Under the pieces are notes generated by a model. It worked only from the letters and a program-made list of their open reading frames with translations, had not been told where the DNA came from and ran no database searches. Positions 1 to 6,030 of a DNA stretch of 8,508 nt are shown here, piece after piece. Made by a program: the position numbers and the translations under genes. Source of the stretch: Syntrophorhabdus sp. (GTDB lineage: Bacteria; Desulfobacterota; BSN033; UBA1163); the NCBI GenBank assembly GCA_020724025.1, contig DYHU01000079.1, positions 1 to 8,508 of the forward strand, read 5' to 3'. Position 1 is the first letter of the stretch; each line of letters starts with the position of its first letter.

Positions 1-70
1 CATTAAACTTAACCCTTGTGTCCAGCGCCCCCACTTATGGGTAAGGATCAGTTTGTAAAAGGGGGATTGA

Positions 71-132
71 GGGGGATTTTCATGGTTAGATTGTGACGAA
101 CCCCTCATAAAGGATTCTTCTGAAAATCTCCC
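71..132. repeat. long-loop inverted repeat
   Basis: The arms GGGGGATTTTCA (71-82) and TGAAAATCTCCC (121-132) are complementary over 12 bases with one G-T wobble, around a 38-base loop. The left arm is part of a G-tract motif in which GGGGGATT occurs at 61-68 and again at 71-78. This resembles the small dispersed palindromic elements common in deltaproteobacterial intergenic DNA, but membership of a family cannot be tested from one window. Confidence 0.4.
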
Positions 133-247
133 TTCCCTCCTCTCAGTTTCGAGTTGTACCAACTTTGCCCTATGGGCTGGAGGCCAAAGAGGGGAATGAT
201 TACCTTCGGTAAAGGGAGTAAGTAGTGGAAAGATCACCTCTACCGCA

Positions 248-281
248 TCCCTCTTTACCTATATGAACGGATAAAGAGGGA
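248..281. repeat. stem-loop with 10-bp stem
   Basis: TCCCTCTTTA (248-257) is perfectly complementary to TAAAGAGGGA (272-281). Two further C-G pairs are possible inside (258-259 with 269-270) past a bulged A at 271. No T-run follows on either strand, so it does not look like an intrinsic terminator. Confidence 0.45.
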
Positions 282-308
282 CACCCCCGCCATCAGCTTT
301 CAGTCATT

Positions 309-332
309 ACCCAATATTTTACCCAATATTTT
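309..332. repeat. exact 12-base tandem duplication
   Basis: The unit ACCCAATATTTT occurs twice head to tail (309-320 and 321-332) and is followed by CCC, which starts a partial third copy. It lies in non-coding DNA just upstream of the candidate comM promoter. Confidence 0.7.
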
Positions 333-335
333 CCC

Positions 336-364
336 TTGTCTCGCTGTTGCATTTCTGATATACA
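336..364 (+). promoter_or_regulatory. candidate sigma-70 promoter for comM
   Basis: TTGTCT (336-341) is separated by 17 bases from TATACA (359-364), which is preceded by TGA, an extended -10 element. Both hexamers match consensus at four of six positions. Transcription would start near 371, giving a leader of about 80 bases that contains the 401-425 hairpin. This is motif matching only. Confidence 0.3.
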
Positions 365-400
365 TGATCACAAATTGCGGATAAATATTCCCCTCACCCT

Positions 401-425
401 CCCCTCTCCCCATCGGGGAGAGGGG
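401..425. repeat. perfect 11-bp GC hairpin in the comM leader
   Basis: CCCCTCTCCCC (401-411) pairs perfectly with GGGGAGAGGGG (415-425) across an ATC loop. The flanking CCCTCACCCT (391-400) and the G-run up to 429 may add a few pairs. No T-run follows, so termination is unlikely. It ends 28 bases before the comM start codon and would be present in the mRNA leader if the promoter near 336-364 is correct. The pyrimidine-rich style resembles a dispersed REP-like element. Confidence 0.6.
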
Positions 426-453
426 GGGGAAAGGGATATAATTTGAGACGGTT

Positions 454-1986
454 ATGTTAGCCCGTGTTCTTAGCAGTGCGGTTTTCGGGATTGATGCCTA
501 TGTGGTGGAGGTCGAGGTCGACATCGCCCAGGGCCTCCCCGCCTTTGCAACCGTCGGCCTTCCGGAAGGTGCGGTCAAAGAGTCAAAGGACAGGGTCAAA
601 GCCGCAACCAAGAATTGTGGCTATGACTTTCCTTCAAGACGAATCACTGTCAACCTTGCTCCGGCCGATATTAAAAAAGAAGGCGCGGCCTTCGACCTTC
701 CCATGTCCATTGGCATATTGGCGGCTACAGAGGTGGTTCAGAAAGGGAGGCTCGACCGATATTTCATCCTGGGTGAACTCTCCCTTGATGGCCAGGTCAA
801 ACCCATCAAAGGGACCCTTCCCATTGCCGTGGCCGCAAGGGATGCTGGCCTCCGCGGGATCTTGCTTCCAAGGGGAAATTCAAAAGAGGCCGCGGTGGTC
901 AAAGAAATTGAGATTCTTCCGCTGGATACCCTATCCGATTGTGTCGAATTCTTAAATGGCACCCTCCATATCGATCCTGTTGTCTTGGATCTCGACGAAG
1001 TCTTTAAGATGGAGATGAACTATCCCGTCGACTTCAATGAAGTGAAAGGTCAGGAGCATGTGAAGCGATGTCTGGAAGTGGCTGCCGCAGGCGGACATAA
1101 TGTGATCATGGTCGGTCCTCCCGGTTCCGGGAAGACAATGCTGGCAAAACGCCTTCCCACGATCCTGCCGGATATGAACTTTGAAGAGAGCATCGAGACG
1201 ACAAAAATTCACAGTGTGCTTGGACTCATCCCATCAGACAGGGCCCTCATCGTCACACGGCCTTTTCGAAACCCCCATCATACTATTTCCGATGCAGGCC
1301 TGATCGGAGGAGGACAGATCCCGAAGCCAGGAGAGGTCAGCCTCTCCCATAACGGCGTCCTCTTCCTCGACGAACTCCCCGAATTTAAGAAGAATGTCCT
1401 GGAGGTGATGCGCCAGCCTCTGGAAGAGGAGAGAGTGACCATCTCCCGGGCCGCCACCTCCCTTACCTACCCTGCCCGATTTATGCTCGTTGCCGCAATG
1501 AACCCCTGTCCCTGCGGTTATTACAGTGATCCCAGCAACGAATGCACCTGCACCATTCCCCAGATTCAGCGCTACCGGTCAAAAATCTCCGGCCCCCTGA
1601 TGGATCGCATCGATATTCATGTCGAAGTCCCGGCGGTGAAGTATCGGGACTTGGCAAGCCGTGACTCAGGAGAGCCCTCCCGGGAGATCAAAAGGAGGGT
1701 TGATCAATCCCGGATGGTTCAACTCGATCGATTCAAGGGGATGAAGATCTACTGCAATGCCCAGATGACGAACCGGCATATTAAGAAGTACTGCCAGATC
1801 GATGAAGCGAGTCAGAAGTTGCTGGAAGTGGCGATTGATAAATTTGGACTGAGCGCCAGGGCTTATACGAGGATTCTGAAGGTGGCTCGAACCATCGCTG
1901 ATCTTGAAGGTCAGGAGGACATCCAGCCCGCCCACCTCTCCGAAGCCATCCAGTACCGCACCCTGGATCGAAATCTGATCGCTTGA
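454..1986 (+). CDS. comM: ComM/YifB-family Mg-chelatase-like AAA+ ATPase
   Basis: This 510-residue protein has the complete ComM (YifB) layout. The N-terminal Lon-like/ChlI-type domain (about 1-165) begins with the family's typical MLARV...[13 protein letters not shown]. The AAA+ Mg-chelatase domain has Walker A GPPGSGKT at 221-228 and Walker B LFLDE at 303-307. A cysteine motif NPCPCG...CTC lies at 350-366, and the C-terminal Mg-chelatase_C domain covers about 410-505. In naturally competent bacteria ComM is a hexameric branch-migration helicase that helps integrate incoming DNA. It is also widespread in bacteria not known to be competent, where it probably acts in recombination or repair in the cytoplasm. 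Length matches the family (about 500-515 residues), so it appears intact. The start is supported by the conserved N-terminus. The Shine-Dalgarno is poor (GAGACGG two bases before ATG), and a strong hairpin sits just upstream. Confidence 0.95.
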   Translation: MLARVLSSAVFGIDAYVVEVEVDIAQGLPAFATVGLPEGAVKESKDRVKAATKNCGYDFPSRRITVNLAPADIKKEGAAFDLPMSIGILAATEVVQKGRLDRYFILGELSLDGQVKPIKGTLPIAVAARDAGLRGILLPRGNSKEAAVVKEIEILPLDTLSDCVEFLNGTLHIDPVVLDLDEVFKMEMNYPVDFNEVKGQEHVKRCLEVAAAGGHNVIMVGPPGSGKTMLAKRLPTILPDMNFEESIETTKIHSVLGLIPSDRALIVTRPFRNPHHTISDAGLIGGGQIPKPGEVSLSHNGVLFLDELPEFKKNVLEVMRQPLEEERVTISRAATSLTYPARFMLVAAMNPCPCGYYSDPSNECTCTIPQIQRYRSKISGPLMDRIDIHVEVPAVKYRDLASRDSGEPSREIKRRVDQSRMVQLDRFKGMKIYCNAQMTNRHIKKYCQIDEASQKLLEVAIDKFGLSARAYTRILKVARTIADLEGQEDIQPAHLSEAIQYRTLDRNLIA

Positions 1987-1999
1987 ATTTAGTAATAAA

Positions 2000-2179
2000 A
2001 TGGATACCGTTGAGTTTTTTTACGATTTTTTAAAAAAGATTGGGGCGCCGAATTTTTTGGCGATTGGCATTGCCGTTATTGTCCTGTGGCTTTTATTCTC
2101 AGGGGTCAGAAGAGGATTAAAAAAAGGAGGCCGTAACAGCCAGTCCGAAGACAATAATGAACTGAATCGCGAAGAATGA
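2000..2179 (+). CDS. small single-span membrane protein, function unknown
   Basis: A 59-residue open frame starts 13 bases after the comM stop codon and ends in TGA at 2177-2179, just before the convergent neighbour. It was found by direct translation. The N-terminus is short and aromatic (MDTVEFFYDFLKK). One hydrophobic segment of about 18 residues follows (LAIGIAVIVLWLLFSGV, about 20-36), then a basic patch (RRGLKKGGR, 37-45) and a hydrophilic acidic tail (about 46-59). The basic patch after the span suggests the C-terminus is cytoplasmic. No clear Shine-Dalgarno is visible, so translation may be coupled to comM. T7 and T6-A6 homopolymer tracts lie in its first third (about 2014-2038). I do not recognise a family. 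The position, the coherent membrane-protein pattern and the lack of internal stops favour a real gene, but chance cannot be excluded at this length. Confidence 0.5.
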   Translation: MDTVEFFYDFLKKIGAPNFLAIGIAVIVLWLLFSGVRRGLKKGGRNSQSEDNNELNREE

Positions 2180-2208
2180 TTTGAGCATGGGCGCTTCGAA
2201 ATTGGAAC

Positions 2209-3270
2209 TTATTTTTTCTGGAGTTTCCAGGAAAGAAGGAAGGAGATGGTCAGGGCCACCAGCATGGCTGACATGGAAAAGAGGAAGAAAAGGAGGACTA
2301 GCCTCTCTTTCATCAAGGCATATTTATTTTCCAAAATACCCACATACAAAATCCCAACAATCTTACCTTGAATGTCTTTGATCGGCTCATAAGCAGTGAT
2401 ATACCAATCGTCAACCACGAACGCCCTCTGAATCCATGGCAACCCTTTCTCTAATACCTGCTCCTGAACCTCTTTCATCGCCCGGGTCCCGATCGCCCTG
2501 TTCCCTTCCTTATCCATCACATTGGTTGATATTCTCAAATCGCCCAAGAAGATGGTCGCCGTCCCGGTATCTTTCCCTTTATATTTAACATCCTTAAAAA
2601 CGATATTTTTAATCCGATCGACGATTTCGTAATTGCGGGTGAGAAGGATTCCTCCTGACAACGCCCCTAAAACCTCGCCATTGAAGTCCAATACGGGATG
2701 GGCAGAGGTCAACACCATGCTGGAAGTTTCCTCTAACTTTTCAGTTGGTTTCGCTTTTGGGGTTGGAATCAATTTCAGGGTCGCCCTCTTGGCCAGTTCT
2801 TCACCCTCTCTCAACAATTCCTCTTTTGAGAGAACCTGGGTTCCTGAAACTCCCTTTTTCCCTAATGCCCCTTTGATAAAAGGATTGTCAATGAGCCTGT
2901 CTCCTGATGCGTTCGGGTTATGAAATCGGTAGATGACCACTCCCTTGCGATCTACCAGTGTCAGGAAATCGAGCCCTTCTTCAACCATCAATTCTGAGAG
3001 TTCCTCCCGCACAGGTGTGATATTCCTCTCCTTCAACCCCTTTTTCAGGACATGCCTGATGGAGGTCCAGCGGACCGTCCGGTCAATATCCCTTATTTTA
3101 GAGACATAAACATACCTGGCTGTATTGAGGTCTTCCTTTACCCTTTCCTGGGCTTCGTTAATGATCTGACTCGTAATCAGGGAATTGACGATCAGGCTTG
3201 TCATCACACCCATAAAACAGGCAAGGGCTAAAAAGATTAGGGCTAACTTGGTTTTAGTTGAGATTTTCAT
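2209..3270 (-). CDS. Cache-domain membrane sensor without output domain
   Basis: This 353-residue protein has an N-terminal membrane segment (about 8-31), a large extracytoplasmic region (about 32-322) and a second membrane segment (about 324-347), then only a few cytoplasmic residues ending LQKK. The periplasmic part looks like a double Cache (dCache / Cache_3-Cache_2) ligand-binding module. The distal lobe holds LVDRKGVVIYR at 105-115. The proximal lobe holds TATIFLGDLRISTNV at 237-251, NRAIGTR at 257-263, and WYITAYEPI...GILYVGI at 289-312. In deltaproteobacteria such modules normally precede HAMP plus a histidine kinase or methyl-accepting chemotaxis domain; here both are missing. No kinase, receiver or methyl-accepting gene lies nearby. 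It may be a truncated receptor or a stand-alone sensor working through a partner. No Shine-Dalgarno is evident ahead of its ATG. The small-molecule ligand cannot be deduced. Confidence 0.85.
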   Translation of the reverse strand: MKISTKTKLALIFLALACFMGVMTSLIVNSLITSQIINEAQERVKEDLNTARYVYVSKIRDIDRTVRWTSIRHVLKKGLKERNITPVREELSELMVEEGLDFLTLVDRKGVVIYRFHNPNASGDRLIDNPFIKGALGKKGVSGTQVLSKEELLREGEELAKRATLKLIPTPKAKPTEKLEETSSMVLTSAHPVLDFNGEVLGALSGGILLTRNYEIVDRIKNIVFKDVKYKGKDTGTATIFLGDLRISTNVMDKEGNRAIGTRAMKEVQEQVLEKGLPWIQRAFVVDDWYITAYEPIKDIQGKIVGILYVGILENKYALMKERLVLLFFLFSMSAMLVALTISFLLSWKLQKK

Positions 3271-3277
3271 AGGTTAT

Positions 3278-3306
3278 AAGCTATCAGAAAGAACCAAAAA
3301 TGTAAA
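3278..3306 (-). promoter_or_regulatory. weak candidate promoter for the Cache sensor gene
   Basis: On the minus strand TTTACA (3306-3301) is followed after 17 bases by TAGCTT (3283-3278), with TG one base before the -10. If used, transcription would start within a base or two of the ATG at 3270, making a leaderless or nearly leaderless mRNA. That would fit the absence of a Shine-Dalgarno. The -10 match is only three of six. Confidence 0.22.
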
Positions 3307-3318
3307 GAAAAAAATCTC

Positions 3319-3347
3319 TTGCCATAAGAAATTATTTCTGCTAAATA
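3319..3347 (+). promoter_or_regulatory. candidate promoter for the gcdA-like gene
   Basis: TTGCCA (3319-3324) is separated by 17 bases from TAAATA (3342-3347), which is preceded by TGC, an extended -10 element. The region is strongly A+T-rich. A perfect palindrome, GAAATATTTC, lies at 3354-3363 around the predicted start of transcription, within the wider inverted repeat AAATAT...ATATTT (3343-3362), and could be an operator. Confidence 0.35.
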
Positions 3348-3378
3348 TATTGTGAAATATTTCATTAAATAAATGGAC

Positions 3379-3385
3379 AGGAGGG
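3379..3385 (+). promoter_or_regulatory. strong ribosome-binding site for the gcdA-like gene
   Basis: AGGAGGG lies seven bases before the ATG at 3393. It is the best Shine-Dalgarno in the window and fixes this start codon, suggesting efficient translation. Confidence 0.85.
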
Positions 3386-3392
3386 ATGCTTC

Positions 3393-5126
3393 ATGAAACC
3401 TTATTTTGAGAAGATGAGCGATTTGGGGAAGCCTTTAACTGAGCAGCAGATCAAAAAGGGGGAAGAAAATGTTAAACAAATTAAAGAGGTTGAAAAAACA
3501 GTTTCAGCAGCTTTGGAAAAGGTGAAAAAAGCAGGTCTCTCCCAGGAGGAGATTAACAAAAGAGGAGAGATGACCGTATATCAGAGGCTCGAATATTTGT
3601 TGGATCCTGGCACCTGGTGTCCTTTACATACCCTTTTTGATCCAATGGATGAAGAATCAGGGACAACCGGTGTGGTCGATGGGCTGGGCAAAATTAGTGG
3701 AAAATGGGCTGTAATCATTGGCTTCGACAATAAAGTGATGGCTGGTGCATGGATTGCTGGTCAGTCAGAGAATATTTTGAGAGTAACTGACATGGCAAAA
3801 CGTCTTCACCTCCCCCTGGTCTGGTTAGTTAATTGCAGTGGTGTGAAACTCCCTGAACAGGAAAAGGTATATGCCAACCGGAGGGGAAGCGGAACTACCT
3901 TTTTTAGACATGCCGAACTGGAAAAACTGGGCATTCCTGTTTTGGCAGGAATCTATGGAACCAATCCTGCAGGGGGAGGATACCAAGGGGTCAGCCCTAC
4001 TATCCTTTTAGCCCATAAAAATTGTAATATTGCTGTCGGCGGCGGTGGTATTGTCAGCGGGATGACCCCCAAAGGCTTCTTTGATGAGGAAGGGGCGGAA
4101 ATGATCATTGAGGCCACAAGAAAGTTCAAGTCTGTTCCTCCTGGACGTGTGGAAATACATTATGACTCCACTGGTTTCTTCAAAGCGGTCTTTGAAAAGG
4201 AAGAAGGAGTATTAGATGCCCTGAAAGAATACATGAAGTATATACCGGCCTATAACCCTAAATTTTTCAGGGTGGCCGAGCCAAAAGAACCCAAGTTTTC
4301 ACCCAAGGAGATCGACTATCTGGTCGCTTTCAATCAAAAGATGGCCTACAATTTTGATGAAGTCCTTGCCAGGCTGACGGATAACAGCGAGCATATGGAG
4401 TTTAGACCTGCTTATGGTCCAGAGGTCTATACGGGTTTGGTGAAAATCGATGGTTTCTTAGTTGGAATTATCGGTAATCGGCAGGGATTCTTACCCAAGG
4501 GATACCCGGAATATGCCCCTTATCCAGGGATCGGCGGAAAGCTCTACCGGCAGGGACTCATCAAGATGAATGAGTTTGTGACTCAATGTGGAAGAGACAG
4601 GGTGCCTATCGTCTGGTTTCAGGATACGAGCGGCATTGACGTAGGAGACATTGCAGAGAAAGCCGAGCTCCTTGGTTTGGGGCAATCCTTAATTTACTCC
4701 ATCGAACAGACCGAGATCCCCATGATGTGCATCGTCTTAAGAAAAGGGACAGCGGCTGCCCATTACATCATGGGAGGCCCTCAGGCCAATAATAATAATG
4801 TGTTTACATTGGGCACACCGACCACCGAAATTTATGTGATGCACGGCGAGACAGCAGCGGTCGCCTCTTTTGCAAGAAGACTGGTCAAGGAGAAGGATTC
4901 AAACAAACCTCTCAAACCCATTACCGACAAGATGAATGCTTTAGCGCAGGAATATTATGAAAAGTCGAGACCTGCCTACTGTGCCAGGAAGGGACTGGTT
5001 GATGAAATCGTCTGGTTTGAAGACATGAGAAAATATATGGTGGCTTTTGCGGGCTCCGCCTATCAAAATCCCATCTCACTCTGCCCTCACCATCATTTGA
5101 TGCTCCCGAGGCTGATAAAAGGATAA
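3393..5126 (+). CDS. gcdA: glutaconyl-CoA decarboxylase alpha subunit-type carboxyltransferase
   Basis: This 577-residue protein has two crotonase-fold carboxyltransferase domains and resembles the GcdA alpha subunit of Acidaminococcus throughout (about 587 residues there). Matching stretches recalled from the family include NKRGEMT at 55-61, VNCSGVKLPEQEKVY at 146-160, IYGTNPAGGGY at 187-197 and IAVGGGGI at 213-220. In the C-terminal half they include GIGGKLYRQGL at 379-389, AEKAELLGLGQSLIYSI at 421-437, RKGTAAAHYIMGGPQ at 450-464 and SRPAYCARKGLVDEIV at 525-540. GcdA transfers the carboxyl group of glutaconyl-CoA to biotin on a carrier subunit. GcdB then decarboxylates carboxybiotin in the membrane and exports sodium ions. 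No gcdB, biotin-carrier or delta-subunit gene is present here, and the gene has its own promoter region, strong ribosome-binding site and terminator. Another acyl-CoA carboxylase substrate is possible but less likely. It appears intact. Confidence 0.9.
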   Translation: MKPYFEKMSDLGKPLTEQQIKKGEENVKQIKEVEKTVSAALEKVKKAGLSQEEINKRGEMTVYQRLEYLLDPGTWCPLHTLFDPMDEESGTTGVVDGLGKISGKWAVIIGFDNKVMAGAWIAGQSENILRVTDMAKRLHLPLVWLVNCSGVKLPEQEKVYANRRGSGTTFFRHAELEKLGIPVLAGIYGTNPAGGGYQGVSPTILLAHKNCNIAVGGGGIVSGMTPKGFFDEEGAEMIIEATRKFKSVPPGRVEIHYDSTGFFKAVFEKEEGVLDALKEYMKYIPAYNPKFFRVAEPKEPKFSPKEIDYLVAFNQKMAYNFDEVLARLTDNSEHMEFRPAYGPEVYTGLVKIDGFLVGIIGNRQGFLPKGYPEYAPYPGIGGKLYRQGLIKMNEFVTQCGRDRVPIVWFQDTSGIDVGDIAEKAELLGLGQSLIYSIEQTEIPMMCIVLRKGTAAAHYIMGGPQANNNNVFTLGTPTTEIYVMHGETAAVASFARRLVKEKDSNKPLKPITDKMNALAQEYYEKSRPAYCARKGLVDEIVWFEDMRKYMVAFAGSAYQNPISLCPHHHLMLPRLIKG

Positions 5127-5156
5127 GATCTTGCCTCACCCGTGAAGGGGATAAAT

Positions 5157-5192
5157 AAAAGGCCCCGCCATAAGGCGGGGCCTTTTGTTTTT
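5157..5192 (+). terminator. strong rho-independent terminator after the gcdA-like gene
   Basis: GGCCCCGCC (5161-5169) pairs perfectly with GGCGGGGCC (5174-5182) around an ATAA loop. AAAA precedes the stem, and TTTTGTTTTT follows at 5183-5192. It starts about 30 bases after the stop codon. The A-run before the stem pairs with the T-run, so it could also work on the minus strand, though no minus-strand gene ends there. Confidence 0.93.
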
Positions 5193-5222
5193 GCATCCTC
5201 CTCTTACCCCCCTGTCCCCCAT

Positions 5223-5323
5223 TAACCCCTCCCTACCTCCCAATCTAACGCCCCCATCCATCTTCCCCCTCTTAAGGTAAGGGGGGGGAAGGGGGAGTTA
5301 TAAGGGGAGGCGAGGTGGGGTTA
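5223..5323. repeat. about 100-base imperfect palindrome of C- and G-tracts
   Basis: Nested complementary arms fold the segment on itself. TAACCCC (5223-5229) pairs with GGGGTTA (5317-5323). TAACGCCCCC (5246-5255) pairs with GGGGGAGTTA (5291-5300) with one mismatch. CTTCCCCC plus CTTA (5262-5274) faces TAAG plus GGGGGGAAG (5278-5291). The left half is almost pure pyrimidine with A, the right half purine with T. This suggests a dispersed palindromic (REP or MITE-like) element with no coding capacity, placed between the gcdA terminator and the greA promoter. Confidence 0.5.
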
Positions 5324-5357
5324 TGATAAGAGAGTTGGTTGTAATCACCGGAACAGG

Positions 5358-5386
5358 TTGACAGATTTGGCTTGTTCAGTTATATT
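5358..5386 (+). promoter_or_regulatory. near-consensus sigma-70 promoter for greA
   Basis: A perfect -35 box TTGACA (5358-5363) is followed, after exactly 17 bases, by TATATT (5381-5386), five of six matches to the -10 consensus. Transcription would start near 5393, only about 16 bases before the greA ATG and just upstream of its ribosome-binding site. A strong constitutive promoter suits this housekeeping gene. Confidence 0.8.
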
Positions 5387-5408
5387 TTTTCTCCATAAAG
5401 GAACTTTC

Positions 5409-5876
5409 ATGGCGCGAAGTCCGATCACCCGTAATGGGTATAATCAGCTTCACAAAGAACTGGGAAACCTGAAAAAGGTCATCCGTCCTCAGGTCATCAA
5501 GGCCATCGAAGAGGCCAGGGCCCATGGAGACCTCAGCGAAAATGCGGAATATGTGGCCGCCAAAGAGCGTCAATCCTTCGTTGAAACGAAGATTCGAGAG
5601 ATTGAACAGAAACTGGCCAATTCGGAGATTATGGATAATCTTCGTTCAACCGATGGCAAGGTAGGTTTTGGCTCAACCGTGACTCTGAAAAATTGTGAGA
5701 ATGGGGATAAGGTCACCTACCAGATTGTTGGCCCGGATGAATCGGATATCCCCTCCGGCAAAATTTCGATCGCCTCTCCTCTGGGCAAGGCCCTCATCAG
5801 CAAAGAGGTGGATGACGAAGTGGTGGTGAAAACACCGGGTGGCACAAAACGATATATCATTCTCGAAATTGTTTAA
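5409..5876 (+). CDS. greA: transcription elongation factor GreA
   Basis: This 155-residue protein is close to the usual 158 of GreA. The N-terminal antiparallel coiled coil (about 1-75) carries at its tip HGDLSENAEY, with the two acidic residues Asp41 and Glu44 at the family's conserved positions. These help RNA polymerase cleave backtracked transcripts through its secondary channel. The C-terminal FKBP-like domain (about 80-155) includes VGFGSTVTLKN and IASPLGKALISKEVDDEV. The chosen start has AAAGGA (5397-5402) six bases upstream. The frame stays open upstream to a TTG at 5358, but that codon forms the -35 box of the promoter and would lie outside the transcript. The gene appears to be monocistronic: a G/C-tract palindrome and a terminator lie before it, and a separate promoter serves the next gene. 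Confidence 0.97.
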   Translation: MARSPITRNGYNQLHKELGNLKKVIRPQVIKAIEEARAHGDLSENAEYVAAKERQSFVETKIREIEQKLANSEIMDNLRSTDGKVGFGSTVTLKNCENGDKVTYQIVGPDESDIPSGKISIASPLGKALISKEVDDEVVVKTPGGTKRYIILEIV

Positions 5877-5982
5877 TCAATTCCGTTCTCCTAATATCAA
5901 CTCCCTTCCTTTTTTTCTCCTGTGGTTGGCAATTGTTCAAGTCCCCAAGACATATCCCTGAAAGTCTGTGGTTTCAGTTTTA

Positions 5983-6011
5983 TTGATTCACTTATTCGAA
6001 TAGTTTATAAT
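5983..6011 (+). promoter_or_regulatory. sigma-70 promoter for the Slp-family lipoprotein
   Basis: TTGATT (5983-5988) is followed after exactly 17 bases by a perfect -10 TATAAT (6006-6011). Transcription would start near 6018, about 13 bases before the ATG at 6031. The in-frame ATG at 6010 overlaps the -10 box and so cannot be the start of the main product if this promoter is used. Confidence 0.65.
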
Positions 6012-6030
6012 GATTTTAAGAGGAACAAAG

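Larger units (their letters stand above)
1..453. other. intergenic region rich in inverted repeats, no supportable gene
   Basis: No open frame with credible coding character is seen on either strand. The stretch contains several stem-loops: GGGGGATTTTCA at 71-82 pairs with TGAAAATCTCCC at 121-132 (one G-T wobble), AGAGGGGA at 188-195 pairs with TCACCTCT at 234-241 (one mismatch), a small TTACC/GGTAA hairpin lies at 200-212, and TCCCTCTTTA at 248-257 pairs with TAAAGAGGGA at 272-281. An exact 12-base tandem repeat lies at 309-332, and a strong hairpin at 401-425. The first three bases, CAT, could be the start codon of a minus-strand gene leaving the window, with AAGGG (read on the minus strand) nine bases upstream, but nothing of its body is visible. 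None of the structures was recognised as a known riboswitch. Confidence 0.6.

Noticed and set aside
2..58. Nineteen open codons from the left edge ending in TAA, as the tail of an upstream gene
   Set aside because: Too short to judge, with no recognisable C-terminal motif; an open stretch of this length is expected by chance.
173..245. Possible riboswitch upstream of comM
   Set aside because: Stem-loops are present, but I could not match conserved cores of the cobalamin, c-di-GMP (GEMM), TPP or molybdenum-cofactor classes, and the downstream gene is not a usual target.
464..955. Open frame of 163 codons overlapping comM in another frame
   Set aside because: It lies wholly inside the clearly conserved comM frame, has a composition typical of an out-of-frame reading (many Ser, Arg, Pro) and no recognisable domain.
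2218..2230. CTGGA/TCCAG hairpin next to a T-run at the end of the Cache gene
   Set aside because: The T-run lies before the hairpin on the plus strand and appears as an A-run after it on the minus strand, so it cannot be an intrinsic terminator in either direction.
4921..5196. Minus-strand open frame across the end of gcdA and its terminator
   Set aside because: It reads through the strong terminator hairpin and antisense to a conserved protein; no credible start signal.
5958..5984. CTGAAA/TTTCAG hairpin followed by TTTTATT as a greA terminator
   Set aside because: The stem has only six pairs, four of them A-T, with an eight-base loop, and it runs into the -35 box of the next promoter. Too weak to call.
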